From the NCBI RefSeq assembly GCF_000244875.1, contig NC_016791.1:927501-991500 (forward strand): DNA of 64,000 bases, read 5' to 3'. The stretch's first letter is position 1, and each line of letters opens with the position of its first letter. The notes under the pieces were generated by a model. The model saw nothing but the letters and a program-made list of their open reading frames with translations. It searched no databases and was not told the origin of the DNA. Of this stretch, positions 47,918-56,854 are shown piece after piece. This DNA comes from Clostridium sp. BNL1100. GTDB taxonomy: Bacteria; Bacillota; Clostridia; Acetivibrionales; DSM-1351. Position numbers and translations under genes: made by a program.

Positions 47918-50098
47918 ATGAATAATAAACACTTTACCGGAGTATTTTACATTTTACTTTTCTGCATTTTAAGTGCTTTTCTCGATGTTTATGTGGGTAA
48001 TATCAGTCAAAACATTGATCCGATTTTACTTTTGTTTTGTAACTTCCTTATTTTAACTACTTTTTTTGCAATTACTCATAAAAGAACTGAAATACCATTA
48101 ATAAAAGAAACAATCAATAGTTGGAAACTTATTTTAATGTTAAATATAGCAGCAGCGGCATCTTGGATTGGGTTGTTTTATTCTCTCAAATATTTAGAGC
48201 CGGCTGTTGTTGGAATTGTTTCAGCAGCGGTAGGTCCGGTAATAACTATTGTTTTAAACCCTTTTTTAGGTTCGGGGAACAGGATAACAAAATTAGAGAA
48301 GACTATTGCTACATGTATTATAATTGTCATTTCGGTGCTGCTTTATTTTACTTATGGAGGAATTAGTGGAATAGGTGAAGTATCAAGTTTTAATTTTATT
48401 TTTGGGTCTATTTGTGTAATAATGTGTGGAATAGGGATGGCTGCTACTACTCTCGTTACTAAAAAGCTAATGGATGAGAAGTGGCATCCGTCACGTATTT
48501 TAGCATCAAGAAGTTATATCATGTTAATCATTTCACTATTTATTATTTTAACAAAAATAAATCAATTGCAATTTTCTGTTTCTCTGGTACCGGCTGTTTT
48601 GTTGATTGCTTTTATCGGTAATATTATTCCTTTGTATATCTATCAATTGGGGGTTCAACGGGTAGAACCTTTTAAGACATCTATCATGCTTCTGTTTCTA
48701 CCGATTTTTACTTTTATTCTTCAATTATTTGATCAACGTTTAGGATTTTCGTTTCCCACATTGGTTTGTATTATTATAACAATTGGGTTTATTTTGCTTG
48801 AATTATTTATTAAACCAAAAAGAACGGAGTTGAAGACAGTGCCTTCTAGAAATTGTGCTATTGTTGACGCATATTCATCAGGAAGATATTTAGCTGCTGA
48901 ATTTAGAAAACTAGGTTATAAAGTGTTTCATATACAAAGCGTTAAAAATACACCAGCATTTTTTAAATCAAGTTTTATAGAAGAAGATTTTTTTGACAAC
49001 ATAATTATTGATAATGATCTTGACAAAAAAATAGAACAAATTAAACAATTAAATCCCGAATTTATTTTGGCCGGTTGTGAATCAGGAGTTTTGACATCCG
49101 ATATGATTAATAACAAATTAAACTTGGCGATGTGTAATGATTACAGGCTAAGTAAACATAGAAGAAATAAGTTTATGATGATTGACATGTTACACAGAAA
49201 TGGGATTTCAGCTCCAAAACAGCTAAAATCCTCTGATTTGAACAAGATTAAAGAATGGATTAATGAACATAATGTATGGCCGGTTGTATTGAAACCTTTA
49301 GAAAGTGCCGGTTCAGATAATATCTGGTTTTGCTATGATTTTGATATGGTCGACAAAGCATTTGAAAAGATTATTAATAATTTAAACAAAATGGGTATAA
49401 AAAATGAAGCAGTTTTAGTTCAGGAGTTTTTAGATGGAACGGAATATGTTGTAAACACTGTTAGTTCAAATGGGGAGCATGTTATTTCAGAGATTGTTAA
49501 ATACAAAAAAGTGAAGACGGAAGATAATGGTATATTATATGATATTGATGAGTTACAGTCATCTGATTCTGAAATATATTCAATTATGTCCAATTACATT
49601 ACTGGCGTTTTGAATGTATTAGGAGTAAAATATGGTCCTTGTCATGCAGAAGTTATGCTAACAGAAGATAAAATTCCCAAATTAGTTGAAATTGGTTCTA
49701 GAACAGATGGTATCTTACGTCCGGATGTCTCAAGCGAAACTACCGGGTTGGGACAAATAAAATTAACGGCATTGGCATATGGTGATACCGAAGAATTTAA
49801 AAAATATCTAAAATGTCCTTATTTGATTAAAAATAACACTATTAATGTTGCGCTTATATCTCATGTGGAGGGTACTTTACAGTCATTGCCGCATATTGAG
49901 TTTATTAAGAGTTTACCTTCTTTTTTTCTTATAAATTTAAGTGTAGCTGTAGGTGAAAAAATCGATAAGACTAAAGATGTCTTTTCTCAGCCGGGAACAA
50001 TATATTTGGTTCATGAAAGTATGGATGTTATTATGCAAGATTATTATAAAATCAGATATTACGAAAAAAATGGTCTTTATGAAGTTTTATCAGCTTAA
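47918..50098 (+). CDS. EamA/DMT exporter fused to an ATP-grasp ligase
   Basis: A 726-residue fusion. Residues 1-300 form about ten hydrophobic helices of the EamA (drug/metabolite transporter) type, with the internal repeat and LYIYQLGVQRVEPFKTS. From about 310 a soluble ATP-grasp ligase follows: preATP-grasp part AIVDAYSSGRYLAAEFRKLG, MCNDYRLSKHRRNKFMM, the ATP-binding VVLKPLESAGSDNIWF, VQEFLDGTEYVVNTVS and the metal site GPCHAEVML...KLVEIGSRTDG. It resembles the L-amino-acid ligases (BacD-like). The pairing suggests a small peptide or amide made and exported by one polypeptide. ATG 47918 follows GGGG by nine bases; GTG at 47885 is less likely. Confidence 0.88.
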   Translation: MNNKHFTGVFYILLFCILSAFLDVYVGNISQNIDPILLLFCNFLILTTFFAITHKRTEIPLIKETINSWKLILMLNIAAAASWIGLFYSLKYLEPAVVGIVSAAVGPVITIVLNPFLGSGNRITKLEKTIATCIIIVISVLLYFTYGGISGIGEVSSFNFIFGSICVIMCGIGMAATTLVTKKLMDEKWHPSRILASRSYIMLIISLFIILTKINQLQFSVSLVPAVLLIAFIGNIIPLYIYQLGVQRVEPFKTSIMLLFLPIFTFILQLFDQRLGFSFPTLVCIIITIGFILLELFIKPKRTELKTVPSRNCAIVDAYSSGRYLAAEFRKLGYKVFHIQSVKNTPAFFKSSFIEEDFFDNIIIDNDLDKKIEQIKQLNPEFILAGCESGVLTSDMINNKLNLAMCNDYRLSKHRRNKFMMIDMLHRNGISAPKQLKSSDLNKIKEWINEHNVWPVVLKPLESAGSDNIWFCYDFDMVDKAFEKIINNLNKMGIKNEAVLVQEFLDGTEYVVNTVSSNGEHVISEIVKYKKVKTEDNGILYDIDELQSSDSEIYSIMSNYITGVLNVLGVKYGPCHAEVMLTEDKIPKLVEIGSRTDGILRPDVSSETTGLGQIKLTALAYGDTEEFKKYLKCPYLIKNNTINVALISHVEGTLQSLPHIEFIKSLPSFFLINLSVAVGEKIDKTKDVFSQPGTIYLVHESMDVIMQDYYKIRYYEKNGLYEVLSA

Positions 50099-50105
50099 GT
50101 ATTAT

Positions 50106-50149
50106 AAAAAAGTCTTATTTACCGAGGAACGGTAAATAAGACTTTTTTG
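50106..50149. terminator. Strong bidirectional terminator
   Basis: AAAAAAGTCTTATTTACC pairs over 17-18 bp with GGTAAATAAGACTTTTTT around a seven-base loop. A/T runs on both sides suit both the rightward ATP-grasp operon and the leftward MFS gene. Confidence 0.9.
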
Positions 50150-50215
50150 CCTATAACAATGCTTTTGTAAAAATTAGTATTTCAGTAATGCCGATTTTAG
50201 AAGGGTATTGTCACC

Positions 50216-51460
50216 TCAGTGAACACTTACTTTTTTTACTTTCAAGAGTAAAATAAGCAATATTCCCACGCCTGCGCAGATAGCCGCGATTATAAATGCC
50301 GGAAACATCAAGGATATATCAGTAGCGGCAATATTTTTATAATATCCGGCCACATATGAGGATACGACCGCTCCAATACCAAATCCCAGCAACACCATAC
50401 CATAATTTGTTGCCATGTGACGAGCTCCGAACAAATCAGCGGTAAGAGCTGGGAAATTACTTAAGAAACCGCCATAGAAAAAGCCTATAAAGGCGATAAC
50501 GACATAAATCCAGTAACCGTTTGCGGCATTGACAAATAAGGACATAACTCCCGAGCCTGCAAGAAGGATAATAAGAGTAGACTTGCGTCCTATCTTATCC
50601 GAAATTATACCCCACAGGAGTCGACCAAACGAGTTGCATATAGATATTATCAGAACTCCCACTACCGCAGTTGACTCAAGTCCTTTAGCAACTGCAATAG
50701 GTTTGGCAAATCCAATCATCATAAGGCCACCCATGCAGGCGAGAGCCATTGCAAGTGTAACAAAATAGTAAGAAGGCGTTGCAAGGACTTGCTTTGGTGA
50801 AAGATCAGCACCTATAGGTGCTGGGGATTCGTGTACTGCCGCTCCACTCGGCTCTTGTTTCTTATTTTCGAAGTCATCGGGTGGGTTTTTGATCATAAGT
50901 CCACCAATTGTACAAATGACAAGAAAAAGTCCGCTGAGAACCATAAAGGTTTTCTGTTCGCCCACCTGCTGCCCACCGAATTGTTTGATGAGAGCTTCTA
51001 TAATCGGCGTAAATACAACTCCACCGAAGCCGAGCGCAGAAACGATAACCCCAGTGACAAGCCCTTTTTTGTGAGGAAACCACTTTTGTGCAGAAGATAT
51101 AGTCGTCGAATAAGTGAATCCCATACCGACGCCACCCATGACTCCGTAAGTCAGCCAAAGCAGCCACGGTACAGAAGCGGTGACAAATGAAGCAAAGAAA
51201 AATCCGAGAGATAGAATTACTCCACCGATGATGACTACAGTGCGGATTGAGTATTTTGCAGCAAGCTTTCCGCCTAAAATGCTTCCGAATGTGAGGGTAG
51301 CAAGAAGTAGCGAGAATGTAAGGCTTGCAGCTGCGTTGTCACCATCAAAGATGCTTTTTGCGATACCTGTCTGAAAAAGGCTCCAGAGATATGCAACACC
51401 GAGGCAGAGTTGAATCGCAATTGAAGCGATAATTGAATATACAGGTTTGTAATTTTTCAT
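50216..51460 (-). CDS. OFA-family MFS transporter (oxalate/formate antiporter-like)
   Basis: A 414-residue, 12-helix major-facilitator protein. The OFA marks are the start VYSIIASIAIQLCLGVAYLWSLFQ, the loop GGKLAAKYSIRTV, YGVMGGVGMGFTYSTTISSAQKWFPHKKGL and LLWGIISDKIGRK. A charged central loop with KKQEP lies between helices 6 and 7. The family exchanges small carboxylates such as oxalate and formate, and other members have unknown substrates. It is monocistronic and convergent with the ATP-grasp operon. The start ATG 51460 follows GGGAGGT. Base composition here is richer in G+C than in the flanking operon. Confidence 0.92.
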   Translation of the reverse strand: MKNYKPVYSIIASIAIQLCLGVAYLWSLFQTGIAKSIFDGDNAAASLTFSLLLATLTFGSILGGKLAAKYSIRTVVIIGGVILSLGFFFASFVTASVPWLLWLTYGVMGGVGMGFTYSTTISSAQKWFPHKKGLVTGVIVSALGFGGVVFTPIIEALIKQFGGQQVGEQKTFMVLSGLFLVICTIGGLMIKNPPDDFENKKQEPSGAAVHESPAPIGADLSPKQVLATPSYYFVTLAMALACMGGLMMIGFAKPIAVAKGLESTAVVGVLIISICNSFGRLLWGIISDKIGRKSTLIILLAGSGVMSLFVNAANGYWIYVVIAFIGFFYGGFLSNFPALTADLFGARHMATNYGMVLLGFGIGAVVSSYVAGYYKNIAATDISLMFPAFIIAAICAGVGILLILLLKVKKVSVH

Positions 51461-51830
51461 TTCAAACCTCCCTTATATAATAATTGTTAAACATTATATG
51501 TTATCGTAAATAAATATGCTACTCAATTTCTGCTCACTTTTCCTTAAAAATACAATGAATCTTGCTGCTTTTTAAAGAAGAAAGTCATTTTAAGTAAATA
51601 ATTGTTAGGTAAATATATCACTGGATTAATCTCCTACTGGTGGATAAAGCCATCCTTTTAAGTCCAATCATCAACCTTTACATGGGTTTTATTACATTCC
51701 AACTAAAATTTATAACAAGAAGTCAGCTTTCATATATAATAGACAAGCAAGCATATTATGGTAAAATTAGTATTGAAATTCAATTTGTGCGTTGATTTTC
51801 AAAATTCATAATAATTTGTGGGAGGTCTTA
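51461..51830. other. Intergenic region between divergent genes
   Basis: 370 nt with no gene. It must contain the promoters of the leftward MFS gene and of the rightward SLH protein gene. I see AT-rich -10-like boxes (TATAAT near 51735) but no convincing full pair or operator. Confidence 0.4.
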
Positions 51831-53399
51831 ATGAAGAAATTTATGAAAAAGTTTGCGGTATTATTAATAGCTGCAGCACTCATTTTATCGGTCATAAATA
51901 CTCAATATGTGTCTGCAGCAGGTTTTAAAGATGTAAAGTCTACTGATTGGTATTATTCGTCAGTTAACCGGCTTGTAGATTCGGGGATAACATCAGGAGT
52001 CGGAAATAATAGGTTTGGGCCTGAGAATATAGTAACACGTTCAGAAATGGTAACATTCCTGTGTAAGGCTATAGGTTTATCACCATCTGATGGAGATACA
52101 TTTATGGATATAACAAAACATTGGGCAAAGAAATGGATTGCAGCAGCGGTTTCAGCAAATATAATAGACGAGGGAGTAATATTTCACCCGGACGAGGCTA
52201 TTACAAGACAGGAAGCTACAGAGATGCTGTGCAGGTCACTGGATTTATCAGCCGAAACTTTAAATGAAAATCCTTTTTGTGACATAACCACAGATATAGG
52301 ATATTCTACGAGAGCCTTTGAAGAATACCTTATGCTTGGCTCGGTTAAGGATAATGAAAGATATTTCTATCCCTTTAGTTTGCTCAAAAGAAGTGAAGTA
52401 GCTGCTATAATAGTAAATCTTCTAGATTATAAGTTAGATAAAGACAGCTTTAAAGCACAAAAGAAGGCTGTATTGGATAAGCAGGAAAAAGAAACGCCTA
52501 CTACTAAAAAAATACAGCAGATAGAAGTTACTGTTAGTACGGCGGACGAATTGATTAAGCAAATAGGGTCTAACAAGAGAATTTTGTTAAAACCCGGTAT
52601 ATATAATTTGTCTTCAATTAAGCAACTTGACAGTAAGGATAAAACAGTTACCTGGAGACAGGTTGATGATGGTAAAGAATTAAACCTTAGTGGCATACAT
52701 AATTTGACAATTGAAGGTATAAATAATCAAACAGCTGAAATAAAAGTAAATCCCAGATATGCTGAAATTATTTATTTTAATAACTGTAAAAATATTAATT
52801 TGAAGAACTTAAAGGTGGGGCATACACCCAGCGAATATACCTGTAATGCAGGAGTGTTGTCTTTTTTGAATTGTAGTGATATTGAAATAAATAACTCAGA
52901 ACTTTATGGCTGTGGAAGTGTAGGTATTTCGGCTTATAGTACAAAACGCTTAAATTGTGTAGACACGATAATTGACCATTGCTCACTAAGGGCAATTGAA
53001 TTACAAAAATCAGAAAAAATTAATTTTATTGGGTGCAAGCTATTAAATCATGAGGCATATAGCAATATTGTAGATGCTTTTAATTCAAAGGAAGTTACGT
53101 TTGAAAAGTGTGAATTCACTGACAATAACAATTTTGAATGGAGCTTCTTTGAAGTGTGGGGGAATACAGAGCTATTAATAGATAAGTGCAAGATAATGAA
53201 TAATTCACAACCTAGAGATGGTACATGGGATGCCAGTGCATATTTCTTTAAAACGCAGGAATATGACGGAGGCAGTACAAGCAAAATTATAGTTAAAGAT
53301 ACTGAAATCACAAATAACAGATGTGATTATTTTTGTGATGATAAATATTCAGTTACCTTTGAAAACTGTAAAATAAGTGATAATGAATGGGAAGAATGA
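51831..53399 (+). CDS. Surface protein with three SLH domains and a right-handed beta-helix
   Basis: A 522-residue secreted protein. Signal peptide (about 1-30), then three SLH repeats (about 31-205: FKDVKSTDWYYSSVNRLVDSGI, FMDITKHWAKKWIAAAVSANII and a more diverged third) that bind cell-wall polysaccharide. A short Lys/Gln linker follows, and then a parallel beta-helix (about 240-520), seen as PbH1-type turns such as NLTIEGINNQTAEIKV, LSFLNCSDIEINNSELYGC and VTFEKCEFTDNN. Such helices are often polysaccharide lyases or hydrolases, but I can point to no catalytic residues. ATG 51831 follows GGGAGGT. Confidence 0.88.
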   Translation: MKKFMKKFAVLLIAAALILSVINTQYVSAAGFKDVKSTDWYYSSVNRLVDSGITSGVGNNRFGPENIVTRSEMVTFLCKAIGLSPSDGDTFMDITKHWAKKWIAAAVSANIIDEGVIFHPDEAITRQEATEMLCRSLDLSAETLNENPFCDITTDIGYSTRAFEEYLMLGSVKDNERYFYPFSLLKRSEVAAIIVNLLDYKLDKDSFKAQKKAVLDKQEKETPTTKKIQQIEVTVSTADELIKQIGSNKRILLKPGIYNLSSIKQLDSKDKTVTWRQVDDGKELNLSGIHNLTIEGINNQTAEIKVNPRYAEIIYFNNCKNINLKNLKVGHTPSEYTCNAGVLSFLNCSDIEINNSELYGCGSVGISAYSTKRLNCVDTIIDHCSLRAIELQKSEKINFIGCKLLNHEAYSNIVDAFNSKEVTFEKCEFTDNNNFEWSFFEVWGNTELLIDKCKIMNNSQPRDGTWDASAYFFKTQEYDGGSTSKIIVKDTEITNNRCDYFCDDKYSVTFENCKISDNEWEE

Positions 53400-53437
53400 T
53401 TCCGCTTATTTAGTAGAATTATATAATGGGGGAAAAT

Positions 53438-53671
53438 ATGGCACAATTAGGGAGCATACTTTTTTACTTAGTTCTTGCAATGGTTTTGTTTTTAGCTGTA
53501 TTTGCAATAATTCGAGGATATAAAGGTCTTAAGACAGGAAAAAACTTTGAAACATCAGACAAAAAAATAAGATTCGTTTATGCGCTGCTTTCGGTTATAC
53601 ATATGTCGACGGGCATTTTAATAACTTTGTGTTATTTGATTGCAGGAGTATTGATTATAATAAGTTTGTAA
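53438..53671 (+). CDS. Small membrane protein
   Basis: A 77-residue protein with two hydrophobic segments (about 5-24 and 49-75) joined by a basic loop (RGYKGLKTGKNFETSDKKIR). No family is recognised. ATG 53438 is chosen because GGGGGAA lies just upstream; ATG 53426 overlaps that site. It is 38 nt after the SLH gene and 12 nt before another small membrane protein gene, so probably in one operon. Confidence 0.6.
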   Translation: MAQLGSILFYLVLAMVLFLAVFAIIRGYKGLKTGKNFETSDKKIRFVYALLSVIHMSTGILITLCYLIAGVLIIISL

Positions 53672-53683
53672 AGGTGTGGTTTA

Positions 53684-53935
53684 ATGGGTTTCCTTATTTT
53701 TATGCCGTTTATTGCAGCTATAATTGGAATTATAATTATTTTCTTCTTTTTCATAGGAATATGCTTAATAATTATGGGCAGTACAGGCGTAGCAATGAAT
53801 AAAATATACTTAAAGCAGACAAAAGTTAAATATAGTGCAATAAATTCTTCATATAATATAATATCAATAATTTTAGGGATAATAATTTTACTGTTCCCTC
53901 TGGGATGTGTTCTGTTTGGAATTATATCCAGTTAA
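53684..53935 (+). CDS. Small membrane protein
   Basis: An 83-residue, strongly hydrophobic protein with two or three helices (about 2-32 and 57-82) and one short polar loop. Not recognised. It follows AAGGTGTGG with a plain ATG. It resembles the preceding small protein in general layout (helix, polar loop, helix) though not clearly in sequence. Confidence 0.6.
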   Translation: MGFLIFMPFIAAIIGIIIIFFFFIGICLIIMGSTGVAMNKIYLKQTKVKYSAINSSYNIISIILGIIILLFPLGCVLFGIISS

Positions 53936-53999
53936 AAGTAATTTGGTATTAGCCAAGTGATTTAAACAATAAAGTGTCTAATACCCGGAGTATAAATAA

Positions 54000-54203
54000 A
54001 TGGTTATAAAAGATATTATTAAAAAATTATTAATTAATCTAGTTATATTTACATTGTTTTTCGTAGTTTATAACATGTTTATTCGTAGAAGAATATATAC
54101 AGAGATTGATTGGTTGGACTATGTAGTATACTTATTTATCATTACCATACCTGTTGTTTTGGGGCAGTTAGCTAAAGAAAAATTGAAAAAACAAAGGAAA
54201 TAA
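54000..54203 (+). CDS. Small membrane protein
   Basis: A 67-residue protein with two helices (about 9-27 and 42-58) and basic ends (RRRIYTE, KEKLKKQRK). GGAG lies nine bases before ATG 54000. It is the last gene before a terminator. Function unknown. Confidence 0.55.
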   Translation: MVIKDIIKKLLINLVIFTLFFVVYNMFIRRRIYTEIDWLDYVVYLFIITIPVVLGQLAKEKLKKQRK

Positions 54204-54233
54204 TAAGTGTCCATAACAGTGGCGCTGTAAATA

Positions 54234-54266
54234 CAAAAGGCTTCCCTTAAAAAGGAAGTCTTTTTG
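54234..54266. terminator. Terminator between convergent genes
   Basis: AAAAGGCTTCC and GGAAGTCTTTT pair with one mismatch around an eight-base loop, followed by TTTTTG. It separates the small membrane protein gene from the convergent papain-like gene. Confidence 0.75.
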
Positions 54267-54283
54267 TTTACTGCTTAACAACA

Positions 54284-55384
54284 TTACAATTTATGGTAAA
54301 TTACATTCAGGAGTCTTTCTGTTAACTCAGTCTCTTTCTGCTCAATTTCGGAAAGGCAATCTACCAATTGAGACAGACAACTTTTTTTACCTCCTATAAT
54401 GTATTTAAGATGTTGGTTTCTCATTTTAAACATTTCTTGTTCAATGTATTTATAGCCATCATATATGTATGAGTTGTCGCTTATATAATTATTTTTGTAC
54501 ATGTATTCCAATCTCATAAGCATACATTTCTTGTGTTCATACAGGATGTGCAAAAAGCGTATATCAGAATCAAAATTTTCACACATCAGTAACTTAAAAT
54601 ATTCTTTAAAATATTTATAAACATCTAAGCCAAAAACCCTGTTCTCTAATAAACATCCATTCATTCTCACTCTTTCGGAACTGTTTCTGCTGTTATAATA
54701 GTCATCAAGCATTTCATACACCAGTCTCAAATCAAAATCATATTTAACGTTATCCCGCTTTGAGAGAAGATGAATAAATCCTGTTTTGGCGCTTTCTGAA
54801 AAAAAGGCTTTTTCAAATTGTAAAAAGCTTATTTTAGAAGAAACATAGTTCCGATTTTCATCAAAACCCATTAAGTAGTACTCCATTTTGCGGGAGTCAT
54901 AGCCATAAATCATAAAATCGTGATTAAAATGAGCTTTATTGAAGAAAAATCTGTTAGGAACATAGAATTCATCAAACGTTGAGTAGAAATAATCATTATT
55001 ATTTATACGATCCATTATAAAATTATGGATGTTTATGTGATTGTTTTGGATAATTTCCTTAACAATTACGTGGCATCCCAGCAAAGGGTTTGTAGAAAAC
55101 GAATTGGGGTAAAAAGTCATGGGAATATTGAAATCTTTGCTTAGTACAAGTTGTATATAATTACTGTAAAACCAAGGCATACAATCTTCATAATTTAAAA
55201 GAATATTGAGAGGGTATGCTAAATAATGTAGACCTATTATAGGTGATTCAGCTATTGGTAATTGAACAACACTCATAGCATTGTGCCTTTCATAACAAAA
55301 TTTTAAAGTTCTCATGAGAAGGTATTTCTGAAATCCTTTAGTGTAATTGTAGGAAAACGTTAATGTAATGTCAATAGTTAACAA
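54284..55384 (-). CDS. BtrH-N-like papain-fold protein, nucleophile apparently missing
   Basis: A cytoplasmic protein of up to 366 residues, homologous to the product of the divergent gene at 55819. Shared blocks are IxNNDxFxxxFDxFYVPNRFFFNK vs the same spacing there, HFNHDFMIYGYD vs HWEHYAYINGFN, and YYLMGFDEN vs FYVFDEN. In that fold the His and Asp are kept here. The N-terminal Cys of the partner has no clear match (GLHYLAYPLN instead), so it may be inactive or regulatory. TTG 55384 has no ribosome binding site; ATG 55312 or 55276 is also possible. The BtrH family moves acyl groups from an ACP, but the family call is tentative. Confidence 0.6.
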   Translation of the reverse strand: MLTIDITLTFSYNYTKGFQKYLLMRTLKFCYERHNAMSVVQLPIAESPIIGLHYLAYPLNILLNYEDCMPWFYSNYIQLVLSKDFNIPMTFYPNSFSTNPLLGCHVIVKEIIQNNHINIHNFIMDRINNNDYFYSTFDEFYVPNRFFFNKAHFNHDFMIYGYDSRKMEYYLMGFDENRNYVSSKISFLQFEKAFFSESAKTGFIHLLSKRDNVKYDFDLRLVYEMLDDYYNSRNSSERVRMNGCLLENRVFGLDVYKYFKEYFKLLMCENFDSDIRFLHILYEHKKCMLMRLEYMYKNNYISDNSYIYDGYKYIEQEMFKMRNQHLKYIIGGKKSCLSQLVDCLSEIEQKETELTERLLNVIYHKL

Positions 55385-55818
55385 AATTAATTCTAATCTA
55401 TAAATAATAGGATTATAAGAGTTTACTATAATTTTAAGGGTATTTACATTATGTAAATGACAAAAAATAATAATATATTACAAAAAGCGACAAAATAATA
55501 TATAAGTACATAAAATAGCATAAAAAAGCACACTTGGGTAGCATTGACAATAAAAAAGTGATGGTTTAATATATATTACATAGATTGCTAAATAAGTACA
55601 TTTAAAGTATTATTTAGCGAATATTGACAAGAATACTTGAAAAACAGACATAACAAATTCTGAAATATGCTAATCGTCGCACAGTCGCGTTAACTTATGA
55701 TGATGAAATAATTAGCTTCGCCTTGTAGCACTGAATTAGGTGTGATTGGGCGAAGCTATGTTTTAATATAAGAAAAAATATTAATAGAATAATCATAGAA
55801 GGCTTGAAAGGAAAATAT
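55385..55818. promoter_or_regulatory. Divergent control region of the NRPS cluster with two hairpins
   Basis: A 434-nt gene-free region. A rightward promoter candidate is TTGACA at 55544-55549 with TTAATA at 55566-55571 (16 nt). Just downstream, GCTAAATAA (55587-55595) is the inverse of 55610-55618, which could be an operator or RNA hairpin. A second hairpin joins TAGCTTCGCC (55713-55722) to GGCGAAGCTA (55749-55758) around a 26-nt loop, followed by TGTTTTAAT, like an attenuator. The arrangement suggests regulated leader-RNA control of the NRPS operon. It is unproven. Confidence 0.5.
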
Positions 55819-56784
55819 ATGGATATACGTTTAAATTTTAAACCATTTAATTTGTTTTGGATGGACTGTCAGTTTAATACACTTTTTTCAATATTGACTT
55901 CTATGGATAAGAGCTATAGAGTAGCTGCTTTACTAAACGATTATTCTTATGTTATTGAACAAGAATATACACCCAATAATACCTGGTATAATGAGGTGTT
56001 TGTGGTGAACACAGTTAATAATGGGGACGTTTTTAGGAATAAGTTCTTTCCTCAACAAACTTCTCTGAATTTTAAACATGATGAAAATTATATAGAGTTA
56101 ATCAAGAATTATATAAAAAATAATGACGTTGTTATGGTTGGAGTAGATTTATTTTATTGGATTCCCAATAGTGTTTGCTGGAATAAGTATCACTGGGAAC
56201 ATTATGCATATATTAATGGGTTCAATGATGAAAAAGGAGTCTTTTACGTTTTTGATGAGAACTTTTATGGATTTGGAGAGTTCGAAGTTCCTCAGGACAG
56301 AATGATGAAGGCAATTGAAAGTTCTCCTCTTGAACCACATGCAATTGTATACAAATTATGTAATGCTATAGACAAATATGAGCTATCAGTTTCTGAAGTT
56401 AAATCTAATGCCAAAAGGATAATAGAAGAGATTACTAATATCATATCTATAGACTTTTGGATTCTAAGTGAAAAAGATTTCACCGAAGGCCATATGTGTG
56501 ACCTTATTTCTACGCAAATTTTTCAAATCATAAACAGGCATATTGCAAACCAATTGCTGATCAATGAATTAGAAGCTGAAATAGGCAATTTACAATTCAA
56601 GAATGAACTTGAGAAATACTGTATTGAGTTACAGGATGGATGGAATCAGGTTAAGACTAAATTAGTAAAAATCTATTATTCAAATAATAGAGAAGTACTG
56701 ATTCATAACCTAAATAAAAAATGTAAAGATCTATTTTTAAAAGAAATTGAAATGTGGGATGCGTTCCTTAGATACACTAATTGA
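55819..56784 (+). CDS. BtrH-N-like papain-fold acyltransferase or peptidase
   Basis: A 321-residue cytoplasmic protein, first gene of the NRPS operon. A possible catalytic triad is Cys17 (WMDCQFN), His128 (HWEHYAYINGF) and Asp146 (YVFDEN), the order and spacing of papain/C39-like and BtrH N-terminal domains. The C-terminal half (about 180-321) is helical. BtrH in butirosin biosynthesis transfers an acyl group from a carrier protein, so here it could act on the NRPS-bound intermediate or load a starter. ATG 55819 follows AAAGGAAAAT. The family call rests on pattern only. Confidence 0.65.
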   Translation: MDIRLNFKPFNLFWMDCQFNTLFSILTSMDKSYRVAALLNDYSYVIEQEYTPNNTWYNEVFVVNTVNNGDVFRNKFFPQQTSLNFKHDENYIELIKNYIKNNDVVMVGVDLFYWIPNSVCWNKYHWEHYAYINGFNDEKGVFYVFDENFYGFGEFEVPQDRMMKAIESSPLEPHAIVYKLCNAIDKYELSVSEVKSNAKRIIEEITNIISIDFWILSEKDFTEGHMCDLISTQIFQIINRHIANQLLINELEAEIGNLQFKNELEKYCIELQDGWNQVKTKLVKIYYSNNREVLIHNLNKKCKDLFLKEIEMWDAFLRYTN

Positions 56785-56854
56785 AATTAGGGCTTATACC
56801 CGAAAATGTATAGAGCCTTTTCAGATTACTAATGTATGAGAGGATTTTTTAGTT

